Of a stretch of DNA of 64,000 nt, positions 51,231 through 61,326 are shown piece by piece (the stretch's first letter is position 1; every line of letters begins with the position of its first letter). The stretch spans positions 496,001 through 560,000 of the forward strand of contig NZ_SJPW01000001.1 in the NCBI RefSeq assembly GCF_007860125.1, written 5' to 3'. Position numbers and translations under genes: made by a program. Origin of the DNA: Rubripirellula tenax (GTDB taxonomy: Bacteria; Planctomycetota; Planctomycetia; Pirellulales; Pirellulaceae). A model generated the notes under the pieces. It made no database searches. It saw nothing but the letters and a program-made list of their open reading frames with translations, and had not been told where the DNA came from.

Positions 51231-53945
51231 ATGGCCAAGAGCACGGGAAAAGCGTTAGTGATCGTCGAATCGCCGGCAAAGGCGCGAACGATCGCGAAAT
51301 TTCTCGGCCCGAACTATCTGGTCGAGGCCAGTATCGGTCACGTCCGTGATTTGCCGGCCGGCAAAAAAGAGGTCCCGGAAAAGTACAAAGCCGAACCGTG
51401 GGCCTACCTAGGCGTCAACACGGATTCGAATTTTGAACCGCTCTACATCGTCCCGGACGAAAAAAAGAAACAGGTCAAAAAACTAAAAGACGCCCTGAAA
51501 CAATCCGACGAACTGTTTCTGGCGACGGACGAAGACCGCGAAGGGGAAGCCATCAGCTGGCACCTTCACGAATTGTTGCAGCCCAAAGTGCCCGTCCATC
51601 GGTTGGTCTTCCACGAAATCACCAAGGAAGCAATCAAGAACGCGTTGACGGCGACCCGTAAGATCGACGATTCGTTGGTCAACGCGCAAGAAACTCGCCG
51701 CATCCTGGACCGTTTGTACGGGTTCGATATGTCGAATCTGCTGTGGCGAAAAATTGGCAAAGGCACCAGCGCCGGGCGTGTCCAATCGGTCGCGGTCCGC
51801 TTGATCGTCGATCGCGAACGCGACCGGATTGCGTTCGTGGACTCGACATACTGGGACTTGGAAGCGGTCTTTCTGACCGGCAAAAAAGAATCGCTTCAGG
51901 CGACACTCTCGACCGTCGATGGGCGACGGATTCCTCGAGGTACCGATTTCGATTCGACAACCGGCAAGCTGAAGAAGAAAGACCTGTTGCAGTTGAACGA
52001 GGCCGAAGCGATCGCGTTGGCAGCAAAGTTGCGCACATCGGACTTCAAAGTCACCAAGGTCGAAGTCAAACCGTTCACCCAACGGCCGCTGCCGCCGTTC
52101 ACGACCAGCACGATGCAGCAGGAAGCCAACCGAAAACTTGGATTCACGGCCAAACGAGCCATGAGTGCGGCCCAGCGTTTGTACGAGAATGGTTACATCA
52201 CTTACATGCGTACCGACAGCGTGACGCTTTCGACCGAAGCGATCACGGCGTCACGCGATTTGGTGCGCTCGGAATACGGCCCCGATTTCCTGCACCCCGA
52301 AGTCCGCGTTTACAAGGGCAAAGTCAAGAACGCCCAAGAGGCTCACGAGGCGATTCGCCCGGCCGGGACACCGTTCCGTGTGCCCGAGACGATTCGCGGC
52401 GAGCTGGATTCCGATCAATTCCGATTGTTTGATCTGATTTGGAAACGCACCGTTGCCTGCCAAATGGCGGATGCAAAGAAACAACGCATCAGTATCACGA
52501 TCGAAGGCGGCGGCGCAACGTTCACAGCGTCGGGAACCAGCATCCTGTTCGAAGGATTCTTGCGGGCCTACGTCGAAGGTAGCGACAACCCCGAAGAAGA
52601 ACTGGCAAGCAAAGAAAAGCTGTTGCCCAATGTCAAGGAATCGGATCCGCTGGACACGAAGAGTCTCGATCCGAAGAGCCACACGACCCAACCACCGGCG
52701 CGGTACACCGAAGCCTCGCTAACCCAAACGTTGGAAGAAAAGGGCATCGGCCGGCCGTCGACGTTCGCGTCGATCATCGGCACGATCACGGACGAACGAC
52801 GAAACTACATCCTGAAAAAAGGCTCGGCACTGGTCCCCACTTGGCGTGCGTTCAGCGTCACACGATTGATGGAACAGCACTTCGGCACATTGGTCGACTA
52901 TGAATTCACGGCGGAACTGGAAGACTTCCTCGATTCGATCAGCCGCAACGAGGGCAACCGCGAAGAGTATTTGCGGAAGTTCTATTTTGGTGACGATTCG
53001 AATGACAAGCACAACGTCGGGCTGAAAAATCGCTTGGTCGAAAAGCTGGAAGAGATCGACCCGAAAGCCTCCGCGATGTTCTTGATCGGGAAACCGGACA
53101 GCGGCGAATTCCAGGACGAAGTCTTCGTCCGCGTCGGTAAATTCGGGCCGTACCTGGAACAGGGCGAGCGAACTGCGTCGATCCCCGAAGGATTGCCACC
53201 GGACGAAATGGATTTGACAAAGGCGGTCGAGTTGCTCGAGGCTGGCCAGGTCGAAGAAGAACCGATCGGGACTCACCCCGAATCCGGCAAGCCGATCTTC
53301 GTCAAAGTCGGACGCTTTGGGCCGTATCTGCAATTGGGCGAGCCGGACGATCCCGAAAAACGCAACCAGGGCCTGCTCAAGGGCATGGAAGTCGCCGATT
53401 TGACTTTCGATTTGGCCTGCAAACTGCTGACCCTGCCCAGGACGCTAGGCGAGCATCCGGAAATGAAGGCTCCGGTGCAAGCATTTGACGGTCGATTCGG
53501 GCCGTACATCAAATGCGAAAAAGAAACCCGGTCGCTGCCCGCGGGTGTATCGCCGCTGGAGGTGACGTTTGACGAGGCGATGGAGTTGCTGAAGCAGCCC
53601 AAACAACGCGGACGGGGAACGCCCAAAGAACCGCTGCGGATGTACGAAAAGCCGTCGCCGATCACAGAGAAAGAAGTCAAAATCCTAGAGGGACGGTTTG
53701 GGCCCTATGTCACCGACGGCGCGACCAATGCCAGTCTGCGAAAGGATATGGACCCGAAGGAAATGACCTTCGAGGCCGCGCTGGACCTGTTGGCCGAACG
53801 GGCAGCAAAGGGACCGACGAAGAAGAAAAAAGCTGCCAAAAAGAAGGCAACGAAAAAGACAGCGACAAAGAAGAAGGCCGCGAAAAAGAAAACTGCCACG
53901 AAAAAGACAGCCAAAAAGAAGGGCGTCGCAAAAAAGAAACCCTAA
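51231..53945 (+). CDS. topA: DNA topoisomerase I (type IA) with lysine-rich tail
   Basis: 904 residues. The toprim domain opens with VIVESPAKARTIAKFLGPNY and carries ATDEDREGEAISWHLHE with the metal-binding acidic residues. The catalytic Tyr is in GYITYMRTDSVTLS near residue 325, preceded by RPLPPFTTSTMQQEANRKLG. The C-terminus has four topoisomerase C-terminal repeats (KFGPYLE, RFGPYLQ, RFGPYIK, RFGPYVT, about 640-830) instead of zinc ribbons. A final tail of about 40 residues is Lys/Ala/Thr-rich (KKKKAAKKKATKKTATKKKA), like a histone H1 tail, and probably binds DNA non-specifically. It relaxes negative supercoils. A REP-like repeat follows the stop. Confidence 0.96.
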   Translation: MAKSTGKALVIVESPAKARTIAKFLGPNYLVEASIGHVRDLPAGKKEVPEKYKAEPWAYLGVNTDSNFEPLYIVPDEKKKQVKKLKDALKQSDELFLATDEDREGEAISWHLHELLQPKVPVHRLVFHEITKEAIKNALTATRKIDDSLVNAQETRRILDRLYGFDMSNLLWRKIGKGTSAGRVQSVAVRLIVDRERDRIAFVDSTYWDLEAVFLTGKKESLQATLSTVDGRRIPRGTDFDSTTGKLKKKDLLQLNEAEAIALAAKLRTSDFKVTKVEVKPFTQRPLPPFTTSTMQQEANRKLGFTAKRAMSAAQRLYENGYITYMRTDSVTLSTEAITASRDLVRSEYGPDFLHPEVRVYKGKVKNAQEAHEAIRPAGTPFRVPETIRGELDSDQFRLFDLIWKRTVACQMADAKKQRISITIEGGGATFTASGTSILFEGFLRAYVEGSDNPEEELASKEKLLPNVKESDPLDTKSLDPKSHTTQPPARYTEASLTQTLEEKGIGRPSTFASIIGTITDERRNYILKKGSALVPTWRAFSVTRLMEQHFGTLVDYEFTAELEDFLDSISRNEGNREEYLRKFYFGDDSNDKHNVGLKNRLVEKLEEIDPKASAMFLIGKPDSGEFQDEVFVRVGKFGPYLEQGERTASIPEGLPPDEMDLTKAVELLEAGQVEEEPIGTHPESGKPIFVKVGRFGPYLQLGEPDDPEKRNQGLLKGMEVADLTFDLACKLLTLPRTLGEHPEMKAPVQAFDGRFGPYIKCEKETRSLPAGVSPLEVTFDEAMELLKQPKQRGRGTPKEPLRMYEKPSPITEKEVKILEGRFGPYVTDGATNASLRKDMDPKEMTFEAALDLLAERAAKGPTKKKKAAKKKATKKTATKKKAAKKKTATKKTAKKKGVAKKKP

Positions 53946-53948
53946 ACC

Positions 53949-54050
53949 GGGCTACCCCAAGTGGACCCGCGACGCCGTTGCGGGACGTGAACCGCGAAGC
54001 AGTTCACGGAAAACCACCGAAGACCCTGCGAGCGGAGTTGCAGTACCACG
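53949..54050. repeat. REP-like dispersed repeat, copy 5
   Basis: AGTGGACCCGCGACGCCGTT and GCGAGCGGAGTTGCAGTACCAC form imperfect inverted ends, with ACCGCGAAGCAGTTCACGG in the middle. Located four bases after the topA stop. Confidence 0.9.
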
Positions 54051-54149
54051 CTGGAGGGGCATCGGGTTGCTCGGAAAACGCCCTCTTTCGGAAAACTTCT
54101 CCGTTCATTAAACTCCCGACCCAACCAAAACCACCCCAGGATTGAATAG

Positions 54150-54329
54150 ATGCCGTCCGGAATCGAACGCGTTCGCGAAATTCGCCGTCGCCGCACCCGC
54201 AAGAAAAAAGTGGCCAAGCTTCTGGCACGTGCTGCCGCTGGAACGATGGAAAAATCGGAAGTCGCACGCAAACTGCGTCGCATGACTACCGGTGCCGAGA
54301 TCATCATCGCTCGCGAAGGCCTGAAGTAA
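54150..54329 (+). CDS. Small basic protein, 59 aa (possibly DUF6800)
   Basis: ATG 54150 to TAA 54329 encodes 59 residues, starting MPSGIERVREIRRRRTRKKK and with RKLRRMTTGAEIIIAREGLK at the end. It is strongly basic, helical in the first two thirds, and soluble. AGGA lies eight bases upstream of the ATG, so translation is well supported. From memory it resembles a planctomycete-restricted family of small basic proteins (DUF6800), but I am not sure of the family name. Possible roles are nucleic-acid or ribosome binding. It is too short to be picked up by a 60-residue cutoff. Confidence 0.82.
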   Translation: MPSGIERVREIRRRRTRKKKVAKLLARAAAGTMEKSEVARKLRRMTTGAEIIIAREGLK

Positions 54330-54349
54330 GCCGGCGAAACGACGCCTCG

Positions 54350-54631
54350 CTACTTCTTAATCGCAACCCCACCGGTTCGGCCGATCGGGTTTCGCGTGTC
54401 AATCACGGTGCCGTCCAGTTTCCGCGACATCACCGATTCGATGCGGCGGACCAACTCTTTCAGATCCGACGGCGAGCCCTCGACGTCCATCGTCACGCTG
54501 CCATCCGATTCGTTGCACACCGTCCCGTGGACATCCAACCCGCGGGACTGCTGCACGGCCGTAACGCGGAATCCCACACCCTGGACGTGGCCGGTGAACG
54601 AAACCAAATAGCGGATCGGCGGGACTGCCAT
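54350..54631 (-). CDS. acyP: Acylphosphatase
   Basis: 93 residues. The signature VSFTGHVQGVGFRVTAVQQS carries the phosphate-binding loop and catalytic Arg, and the second signature region GTVCNESDGSVTMDVEG contains the catalytic Asn. Acylphosphatases hydrolyse the carboxyl-phosphate bond of acylphosphates such as acetyl phosphate and 1,3-bisphosphoglycerate. ATG 54631 overlaps the upstream phosphatase stop by one base (TGATG), so the two are coupled. A GTG one codon earlier is possible. It is convergent with the small basic protein gene. Confidence 0.95.
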   Translation of the reverse strand: MAVPPIRYLVSFTGHVQGVGFRVTAVQQSRGLDVHGTVCNESDGSVTMDVEGSPSDLKELVRRIESVMSRKLDGTVIDTRNPIGRTGGVAIKK

Positions 54632-56418
54632 CACCCGTGGGTACGATGAAGCGGTTCTTCATCAACCGTATCGCCGATTTCGGCATCAAGTTTCGAAGGT
54701 ACGACCGCACCGGTGATCCGCTCGATCACCACCATGCACATGTCGTCGAACGGCGGCGCGTCGCCGATGTGCTCGAGCACTTCTTTGACGATCCTATCCT
54801 TCACCGTATCGGCGTCCCCTTCTTGAGCGGTCAAGGTTCTCAAGCGATCGATGCCGAACTCCTCGTCCTGCATATCCATCGCTTCGTTGATGCCGTCGGT
54901 GTATAGCACCGCCAAGTCACCGACTTCGAACTTGAATCGGACGACCTCGTATTCCATGCCGTCGTCGATCGCGATGGGAAGTCCGGACTCTTCTTCGCTG
55001 GGTTCACAAATTGATTTGTCCGAGTACTTTCGCACCAGCGGCGCCATGTGGCCCGCATTCACGATCGAAACATACTCGTCGGTCGGGTCGATGACGATCA
55101 ACAGGAACGTGATGAATCGCTCGACATGCAAACGGCTCATCCGATCGTTCAAACGTTCGATGGCTTTGCCGACGTGCGGATCGCTGGCCAAACAGAATCG
55201 CGTTTCCGCGGACAGCTTTGCCATAAACATGGCCGCCGCAACCCCGTGACCGACCACGTCGGCAACGACGATCGCCACACGTCCGTCGTTCAAATGGATG
55301 TAGTCGAAGTAGTCGCCACCGATATGATTGGCCGCCTGATAGAAACTGCGGACGCAGAATCCGGTCGCATCCGGTGGTGTTTGGGGAAGGAAAGCCTGCT
55401 GAACTTCGGTGGCAAGTTTTAAATCCTGCTCCACCTCGCGTTGGTGCAACGCCCGTTCATGCATCCGCGCGTTGTTGATCACGATACCGGCCTGGGCGGC
55501 AACGCCGGCCAGCAAGTCCGTGTCCTCTTCGCGAAATTGGCCGCGTCCTTGAGTCGAATCGATCTGAAGCGCGCCGAACGCCTTGCCTTCCGCATCTAAA
55601 AGCGGCGCGCAGATCATCGACTTGATCGAAAAGTCGGCGATCGATTGGCTGCTATCGAATCGACTGTCTTCCGACGCATCCAGCGACAAGATCGCTTCGC
55701 CCGACGTCATCACCTCGCGCAAGATCGTGCGGCTGATTCGGATCGTTTCCGTTTCGTCCTGCAGCGCTCGCGTCTTGACCCAGCGTGGGATCAAGTTGCC
55801 AGCCGCGTCCTGCATGACAATGAATCCACGGTCGGCCGCCGGGAAGATGCCGAACAAACTGCTAAGCACTTTGGGCAACACTTCGTCGACGGACAATGCA
55901 CCGGTCAGGTTGCGATTGATCTGCATCAACGCCTCGAGTTTCGCCTCGGGCGTCGCGATCATCTTCAGCCCGTCCGCCGAGCTGCGGAATTCGATCTTCG
56001 CGCCGACGCCTGACGAGCTTGAATCGTCACCGATCGCTCGGTCGGTATCCTGCTCATCGACCATCATGATGCCGAAGTTCGTGCCTTCGAACGTCATCTC
56101 ACTGCCCGCTCGAGCGAATTCGGGGACCGCGTCCGTCTGGAACACGAACTCGACGTCGCTGACGCGAATGCGGTCGCCCGGCTTCAATTGTTCGGGGCCC
56201 GTCAACAATTGACCGTTCAGGAACGTGCCATTGCGGCTGCCACAATCTTCGACCGCGAACCCTTGATTCTGCTGGAACACTTTGGCGTGATAACGGCTGA
56301 CCGCGCCAGCGTCCACGACGATGCTGCACTCGGGGTGCCGTCCCAGGGTTGTCTCACGATCGACAAGCTCGAATCGTTCGGATCCGCCGCTGCCGCTACT
56401 GGTAACCAAGAAAGCCAT
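54631..56418 (-). CDS. FHA-GAF-SpoIIE-type serine/threonine phosphatase
   Basis: 595 residues. FHA domain at about 1-95 (TLGRHPECSIVVDAGAVSRY-H, then GSRNGTFLNG), which binds phosphothreonine peptides. GAF domain at about 150-300 (ILREVMTSGEAILSLDASED, then SMICAPLLDAEGKAFGALQID). PP2C/SpoIIE domain at about 340-575, with GGDYFDYIHLNDGRVAIVVA-DVVGHGVAAAMFMA, NAGHMAPLV, LYTDGINEAMD and DDMCMVVIERI, retaining the metal-binding aspartates. This is an RsbU-like architecture that dephosphorylates anti-sigma antagonists in partner-switching pathways. No anti-sigma factor or antagonist gene is adjacent, so the target is unknown. ATG 56418 has AGGGA seven bases upstream. Confidence 0.93.
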   Translation of the reverse strand: MAFLVTSSGSGGSERFELVDRETTLGRHPECSIVVDAGAVSRYHAKVFQQNQGFAVEDCGSRNGTFLNGQLLTGPEQLKPGDRIRVSDVEFVFQTDAVPEFARAGSEMTFEGTNFGIMMVDEQDTDRAIGDDSSSSGVGAKIEFRSSADGLKMIATPEAKLEALMQINRNLTGALSVDEVLPKVLSSLFGIFPAADRGFIVMQDAAGNLIPRWVKTRALQDETETIRISRTILREVMTSGEAILSLDASEDSRFDSSQSIADFSIKSMICAPLLDAEGKAFGALQIDSTQGRGQFREEDTDLLAGVAAQAGIVINNARMHERALHQREVEQDLKLATEVQQAFLPQTPPDATGFCVRSFYQAANHIGGDYFDYIHLNDGRVAIVVADVVGHGVAAAMFMAKLSAETRFCLASDPHVGKAIERLNDRMSRLHVERFITFLLIVIDPTDEYVSIVNAGHMAPLVRKYSDKSICEPSEEESGLPIAIDDGMEYEVVRFKFEVGDLAVLYTDGINEAMDMQDEEFGIDRLRTLTAQEGDADTVKDRIVKEVLEHIGDAPPFDDMCMVVIERITGAVVPSKLDAEIGDTVDEEPLHRTHG

Positions 56419-56607
56419 CAACAAATCCCTGTGCCGTATGAACGCGTAAGCCGCCTATTGTAGGTAGCAGCCACCCGGTCCACAACGAAGCAAAGGGTGG
56501 TCCCAGGGCCAATCGTTTGTTGAATCTGGCATATTTCCAAGCGAGAAACCCAAGCAAGCGAATTCCAAACATCGCCTCAGATTCACTCGCTCGTGCCGGA
56601 GCTCGCC

Positions 56608-57639
56608 CTACGCCACTCGCAACAGGGCTCGTTTCGATTCGATCTGGTCGATCGCTTCACAAACATCCTCGACCGTGATCGCCCGCATCGCCGTATTGTC
56701 CGCTCGGCGACGATGAGTCCGCGATCCGCTCTCGTATTCTTTCTGAATCGCGAATTGACCGTAGGGTCCCGAGTCACCGGGGCGAGTCGCACCGTACAGC
56801 CCGATCGTGTCGGCGCCGACGGCGACGGCGATATGCAGCGGGCCGGTGTCGCCGCTGATGAACAAGTCAGACTGCTCGATCAACGCGCCCAAATGATGCA
56901 GGTCCGTATCGGGTGCCAAAATCGCCGAGCCCTCGGAATGCGAAACAATCTGTTCCGCCATCAATCGTTCTTCGAACGTGCCCCAGACGACGACGCTGCG
57001 GTAACCATACCGATCGCGTGCGAACTTGGCCGTTTGCCCGAACCGATCCGCTTCCCAGGCCTTGGATGCCCACGTCGCGCCGGGATTCAACACCGCCATT
57101 CGCGATGAAGCGATCGTCCGGCGCCATCGCGCCGCCCAGGCACGCGAAGCCGGCGACAGCGGCAGCTTCCACTGCACGCGCGGCGAGTGAATGTCAAGCG
57201 GAATCAGCAACTCAAGCGAGCGATCGGTCACGTGCGAAAACACGGGTGGGACACGAACGTTGTTCAACAGTCGGCTGACCTCTCCGCCGTGCTTTCCCGC
57301 ATACCCGATCCGCTGTTTCGCGCCAGACAAAAAGCCGGCCAACGCCGATTTCGTCAGCCCCTGGCAATCGATCGAGGTCTCGAAACCGTATGGCTTCAAC
57401 AATGCTTTCGTCTCGCGGACACGTCGGGCCGATGTGAACCAGCCCCGCTCGAGTTCGATGACGGCGTCCAATGCTTGGTGGCCGCGGACCATCGGCGCAG
57501 CCTTCTTCTCGATCACCCACCCGATGTAGGCCGTCGGAAAATGCTCGCGAATCGCGCAGGCAACCGGCAAAGTCAAAATCGAGTCGCCGATCGCACTCAT
57601 GCGAGAAATCAAAATTCGCGGCGAGCCATTCGTTTCCAT
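56608..57639 (-). CDS. Glycosyltransferase family 9 (heptosyltransferase-like)
   Basis: 343 residues. The N-terminal Rossmann start RILISRMSAIGDSILTLPVACAIREHFP and later VLNPGATWASKAWEADRFGQ, VVVWGTFEERLMAEQI, LIEQSDLFISGDTGPLHIAV and GLYGATRPGDSGPYG match the GT-B GT9 family that adds heptose or related sugars during lipopolysaccharide core synthesis. The GDTGPLHIA motif binds the nucleotide sugar. ATG 57639 has AAGGA eight bases upstream; the longer frame to 57726 lacks support. It is divergent from the S46 peptidase gene. Confidence 0.95.
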   Translation of the reverse strand: METNGSPRILISRMSAIGDSILTLPVACAIREHFPTAYIGWVIEKKAAPMVRGHQALDAVIELERGWFTSARRVRETKALLKPYGFETSIDCQGLTKSALAGFLSGAKQRIGYAGKHGGEVSRLLNNVRVPPVFSHVTDRSLELLIPLDIHSPRVQWKLPLSPASRAWAARWRRTIASSRMAVLNPGATWASKAWEADRFGQTAKFARDRYGYRSVVVWGTFEERLMAEQIVSHSEGSAILAPDTDLHHLGALIEQSDLFISGDTGPLHIAVAVGADTIGLYGATRPGDSGPYGQFAIQKEYESGSRTHRRRADNTAMRAITVEDVCEAIDQIESKRALLRVA

Positions 57640-57812
57640 CACTGCGATCCTTCGCGCGAGAGAAAAATATGTATTCAGACGGAAGGGTACGAAGAAACGC
57701 CGCCATGGCGAAAGAGGAGTCCGCATGGCCTACACAGAACACCTCCGCGGCGTCAAACTGGGGATTCCCGCGTATCCTGATCCCTGTCGCCAGAAACACG
57801 AATCCGATTCTC

Positions 57813-59867
57813 ATGACACGTATCTTCGCTATCTTACTTATGCTGAACCTAGCCCTAACGACCTCACCGCCCGACGTTCTCGGCGACGAGGGCATGTACC
57901 TGTTCAACGACCTGCCGACGAAGCTGCTAAAGGATCGGCACGGATTCGAGCCGTCGGCGGAATGGGCCGACCATTTGCGGCTCAGTTCGGTGCGTTTCAA
58001 CAGCGGCGGCAGCGGCTCGTTCATCTCGTCCGACGGCTTGGTTTTGACCAACCACCACGTCGCCAGCGACACGTTGCACAAGTTGTCGACGCCCGAGCGA
58101 AATTTGATCGACGACGGTTTCTTAGCCAAAACGAAAGCCGACGAACTGAAGACACCCGATCTGGAATTGAACCAGTTGGTTTCGATCGAAGATGTGACCA
58201 ACCGCATCAACGCGGGAGTCAAAACCGACGCTTCGGCCGAAGACGCGGCGACCCAGCGGCGCGCCGCGATCGCGAAGATCGAAAGTGAATCGACCGAATC
58301 GACGGGGCTGCGCAGTGACGTGGTCACACTGTTCGGCGGTGCCCAGTATCACCTGTACCGTTACAAAAAATACACCGACGTGCGGTTGGTTTGGGCGCCC
58401 GAAACCGAAGCCGCGTTTTTCGGCGGCGACGCCGACAACTTTGAATACCCGCGTTTCAACGTCGATGCGACGATCATGCGGGTCTACGAAAACGGGCAAC
58501 CCGCCAAACTGGATCACTATTTGAAATGGAACCGTGATCCGATCACCGATGGCGAATTGGTGTTCGTCAGCGGCAACCCGGGCCGGACGCAACGTATCTT
58601 CACGGTCGCGGCGTTGGAATTTTTGCGAGACGACCGAATCCCCTATGTGCTGGAATATCTGCGTCGCAAAGAGATCCTGATGCAGCAATTCGGACTCGAG
58701 GGCAAAGAGCAAACACGGCGTGCTCGCGACGAATTGTTCGGTATCCAGAACGCGCGCAAGGCGTACACCGGAATGCTGGCGGGACTGCAAAACCCGCAAA
58801 CAATGGCAACCAAGCGAGGCCGCGAAGATCGATTGCTGCAACAAGTCGGCGAACGAGACGAAATCAAAGGACTGGCGTCGGCTTGGAAAGAAGTCAACGA
58901 AATTCAGGCCGAGAAACGCGAGATGCTTTCGCAATCGGCATCACTACGAAGCACCCTGTTCGATCTGGCTCAACAGATCGCACTGTTGGCGGCCGAAGAT
59001 AAGAAGCCGAACGAAGAACGGCTTCGCGGTTTCACCGATTCATCGCGAGACTCGTTGCTGCAAGAACTGTTAAGCACCGCGCCGATCTACACCGACTTAG
59101 AACAGGCCAAGCTGGCCGATGAATTGTCGCGAATGATCATCCAGCGCGGTGCCGACGACCGATTGGTGATCGAAATATTGGCCGGCCAGAGCCCAGGCGA
59201 ACGGGCCGCATCGCTGGTCGCCGGTACGAAGCTGAACGATGTCGCTGTACGTCAAGCGTTGATCGACGGGGGGCTGAACGAAGTCCTCGATAGCGACGAT
59301 CCGATGATCGAACTGGCACGGAAGATGGAATCCGAGTATCGGCGGATTCGAAAACGCAACGAAGAAATCGAAGAACGCGAACGCCAGGCCTACGCCAAAA
59401 TCACCGAAGCAACGACCGCGATCGAAGGCACTGGCGGTTACCCCGACGCGACCTTCACGCTGCGATTGGCGTTCGGGACCGTGAAGGGATACGAAGAAGA
59501 CGGAAATTCGATTCCGCCATTCACGAACTTTGCCGGTGCCTACGAACACGCCGCCCAACACGAAGGCCAAGCCGATTTCGATCTGCCCGCTTCGTGGATG
59601 AAGTCCAAGGGCCAAGTCGCCCTCGACACGCAGTTGAACTTCGTGTGCACCGCCGACATCATCGGCGGCAACAGCGGTTCGCCGGTTGTCAACCGCAACG
59701 GCGAATTGGTGGGGCTGATCTTTGACGGCAACATCCAAAGCCTGACCAGCGACTACATCTACAGCGACGTCCAAGGCCGCGCCGTCAGCGTCGCCGGAGT
59801 CGGCATCCTGGAATCACTGCGATCGATCTACGACGCCAAAGAACTGGCCGACCAAATCGGACGTTAA
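57813..59867 (+). CDS. S46-family dipeptidyl-peptidase (DPP7/DPP11-like)
   Basis: 684 residues, near the usual 700. A signal peptide (MTRIFAILLMLNLALTTSPP) begins at ATG 57813. The chymotrypsin-like triad is visible: His in GLVLTNHHVASDT, Asp in FFGGDADNFEYPRFN and Ser in IIGGNSGSPVVNRNGELVGL. The helical regulatory domain lies between the Asp and Ser segments. S46 enzymes release N-terminal dipeptides from oligopeptides in the periplasm. The substrate-specificity residue after the Ser motif lies in the DGNIQSLTSDYIYSD region; I cannot assign DPP7 or DPP11 specificity with confidence. The in-frame extension to 57471 runs through the divergent GT9 gene and is spurious. It is convergent with the sulfatase gene. 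Confidence 0.94.
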   Translation: MTRIFAILLMLNLALTTSPPDVLGDEGMYLFNDLPTKLLKDRHGFEPSAEWADHLRLSSVRFNSGGSGSFISSDGLVLTNHHVASDTLHKLSTPERNLIDDGFLAKTKADELKTPDLELNQLVSIEDVTNRINAGVKTDASAEDAATQRRAAIAKIESESTESTGLRSDVVTLFGGAQYHLYRYKKYTDVRLVWAPETEAAFFGGDADNFEYPRFNVDATIMRVYENGQPAKLDHYLKWNRDPITDGELVFVSGNPGRTQRIFTVAALEFLRDDRIPYVLEYLRRKEILMQQFGLEGKEQTRRARDELFGIQNARKAYTGMLAGLQNPQTMATKRGREDRLLQQVGERDEIKGLASAWKEVNEIQAEKREMLSQSASLRSTLFDLAQQIALLAAEDKKPNEERLRGFTDSSRDSLLQELLSTAPIYTDLEQAKLADELSRMIIQRGADDRLVIEILAGQSPGERAASLVAGTKLNDVAVRQALIDGGLNEVLDSDDPMIELARKMESEYRRIRKRNEEIEERERQAYAKITEATTAIEGTGGYPDATFTLRLAFGTVKGYEEDGNSIPPFTNFAGAYEHAAQHEGQADFDLPASWMKSKGQVALDTQLNFVCTADIIGGNSGSPVVNRNGELVGLIFDGNIQSLTSDYIYSDVQGRAVSVAGVGILESLRSIYDAKELADQIGR

Positions 59868-59880
59868 AACGTACCGAAAC

Positions 59881-61326
59881 TCACTTCCACGCCGGTGCGA
59901 CTTGCTCGGCGTTCCAGTGGCGCCAGGCTTGCGACAGTTCGCGAACCTTATCCGGCTCAGCCGCCGCAAGGTTCTTCGATTCGCCGATGTCGTCGGCCAG
60001 TTGGTAAAGCTGCCAATCGCCTTCACCTTGACGATCGAGTCGCCGCACGATTTTCCATGGTCCGATCCGAGTCGCGTGCCGATCGCCGACCCGCCAATGA
60101 ATCGGGCGCGGGGCGAGTGCGACGCCCCTGGTCATCAGCGGCATCAGGTCGACACCGTCGATCGCGGGCTCCTGAGGCGAACCGGAACGATCACCAGAAA
60201 CCGCAACCGCCGTCGCCATCAAATCCATCGACGTGACGGGATGCTCGATTACCCGTGGTGCAATCTTGCCCGGCCAGGAAACCATCATCGGCACCCGCAC
60301 ACCGCCTTCGTACAATTCACCCTTGCCACCGCGAAGGGGCGCGTTGCTGGACGTCAACTCTTTCGTGGGACCGCCATTGTCGCTCAAGAAAATCACCATT
60401 GTGTTTTCGCGAAGGCCGGCGTTTTCAATCTCGCCCATGATTTGTCCGATGCTGTCGTCCAAATGCCCCAACATCGCCGCAAAGATGCGGCGGTGGATGT
60501 CATCGATCGATGCGAACTTCTTCCTATAGTTTTCGTCGGCCTGCATCGGGCTGTGGACCGCGTTGTACGACAAGCACAAAAAGAACGGCTGGTCGGCATG
60601 ACGCTTGATGAAGTCGATCGACTCATCCGCGAACGCGTCAGTCAAGTGTTTTTGAATCACGACCGGTTGGCTGGACCTCATCACCGGGTTGTCCGCATCG
60701 TAGGGCGGCTCGTTGTGTCCCATGTGATCGGTCCAAATCGTCTTGCCATCGCGGGAAACCCATCGCCCCGAATGACCGTCGGGCAATGCCTTGCGACGAA
60801 GCCACGTCGTGACATCATCGGCCGATGGTTCAACGAAAAAATGACCTTCGTGCAGGAACCCAAAGAACTCGTCGAAGCCGCGACGCTGGGGGTGAAACGG
60901 CGCCGTCCCGCCCAGATGCCATTTGCCAACCAATCCCGTCGCGTACCCGGCACCCCGCATCGCATCGGCGATCGTCGACTCGTTCGTCGGCAACCCGATG
61001 CCCGGATAAGCGTTCTTTGCGCCAATCGGATTAAATTCAAAACCGAACCGCGTTTGGTAGCGCCCCGTCATGATCGCCGCGCGCGATGCGGCACAAAACG
61101 GCGCGGTCACGTACCCGTCGGTGAACCGGGCGCCACCAACGGCCAGGGCGTCCAAGTGCGGCGTCGGGATCTCGGTACCGCCATAGCAACCCAGTTCGCC
61201 GTATCCCAAATCGTCGGCGATGATGAACAGTACATTGGGCCCGCTACTTTCGCCGGCTGCGTAGGCGACCTGAGTCAACGCGAACAAGCAAAAACCGAAG
61301 ATCGAACCGAATGAACCTAAACTCAT
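59881..61326 (-). CDS. Exported arylsulfatase-type sulfatase
   Basis: 481 residues. Signal peptide (SIFGFCLFALTQVAYAAG) to about residue 25, then NVLFIIADDLGYGELGCYGG with metal-binding Asp38-Asp39. The formylglycine motif is CAASRAAIMTGRY with Cys78 as the residue to be oxidised. GYATGLVGKWHLGG and the later YNAVHSPMQADENY and MVIFLSDNGG segments complete the S1-type sulfatase pattern. Planctomycetes carry many sulfatases for algal polysaccharides; the sulfate ester targeted cannot be read from the sequence. It needs a formylglycine-generating enzyme, not in this window. The start at 61326 is at the signal peptide, since no good Shine-Dalgarno is visible for any start. Confidence 0.95.
   Translation of the reverse strand: MSLGSFGSIFGFCLFALTQVAYAAGESSGPNVLFIIADDLGYGELGCYGGTEIPTPHLDALAVGGARFTDGYVTAPFCAASRAAIMTGRYQTRFGFEFNPIGAKNAYPGIGLPTNESTIADAMRGAGYATGLVGKWHLGGTAPFHPQRRGFDEFFGFLHEGHFFVEPSADDVTTWLRRKALPDGHSGRWVSRDGKTIWTDHMGHNEPPYDADNPVMRSSQPVVIQKHLTDAFADESIDFIKRHADQPFFLCLSYNAVHSPMQADENYRKKFASIDDIHRRIFAAMLGHLDDSIGQIMGEIENAGLRENTMVIFLSDNGGPTKELTSSNAPLRGGKGELYEGGVRVPMMVSWPGKIAPRVIEHPVTSMDLMATAVAVSGDRSGSPQEPAIDGVDLMPLMTRGVALAPRPIHWRVGDRHATRIGPWKIVRRLDRQGEGDWQLYQLADDIGESKNLAAAEPDKVRELSQAWRHWNAEQVAPAWK

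Noticed and set aside
57212-58327. Minus-strand open frame of 371 residues overlapping the S46 peptidase and GT9 genes
   Set aside because: Both overlapped genes have catalytic motifs and good lengths; the open frame has none.
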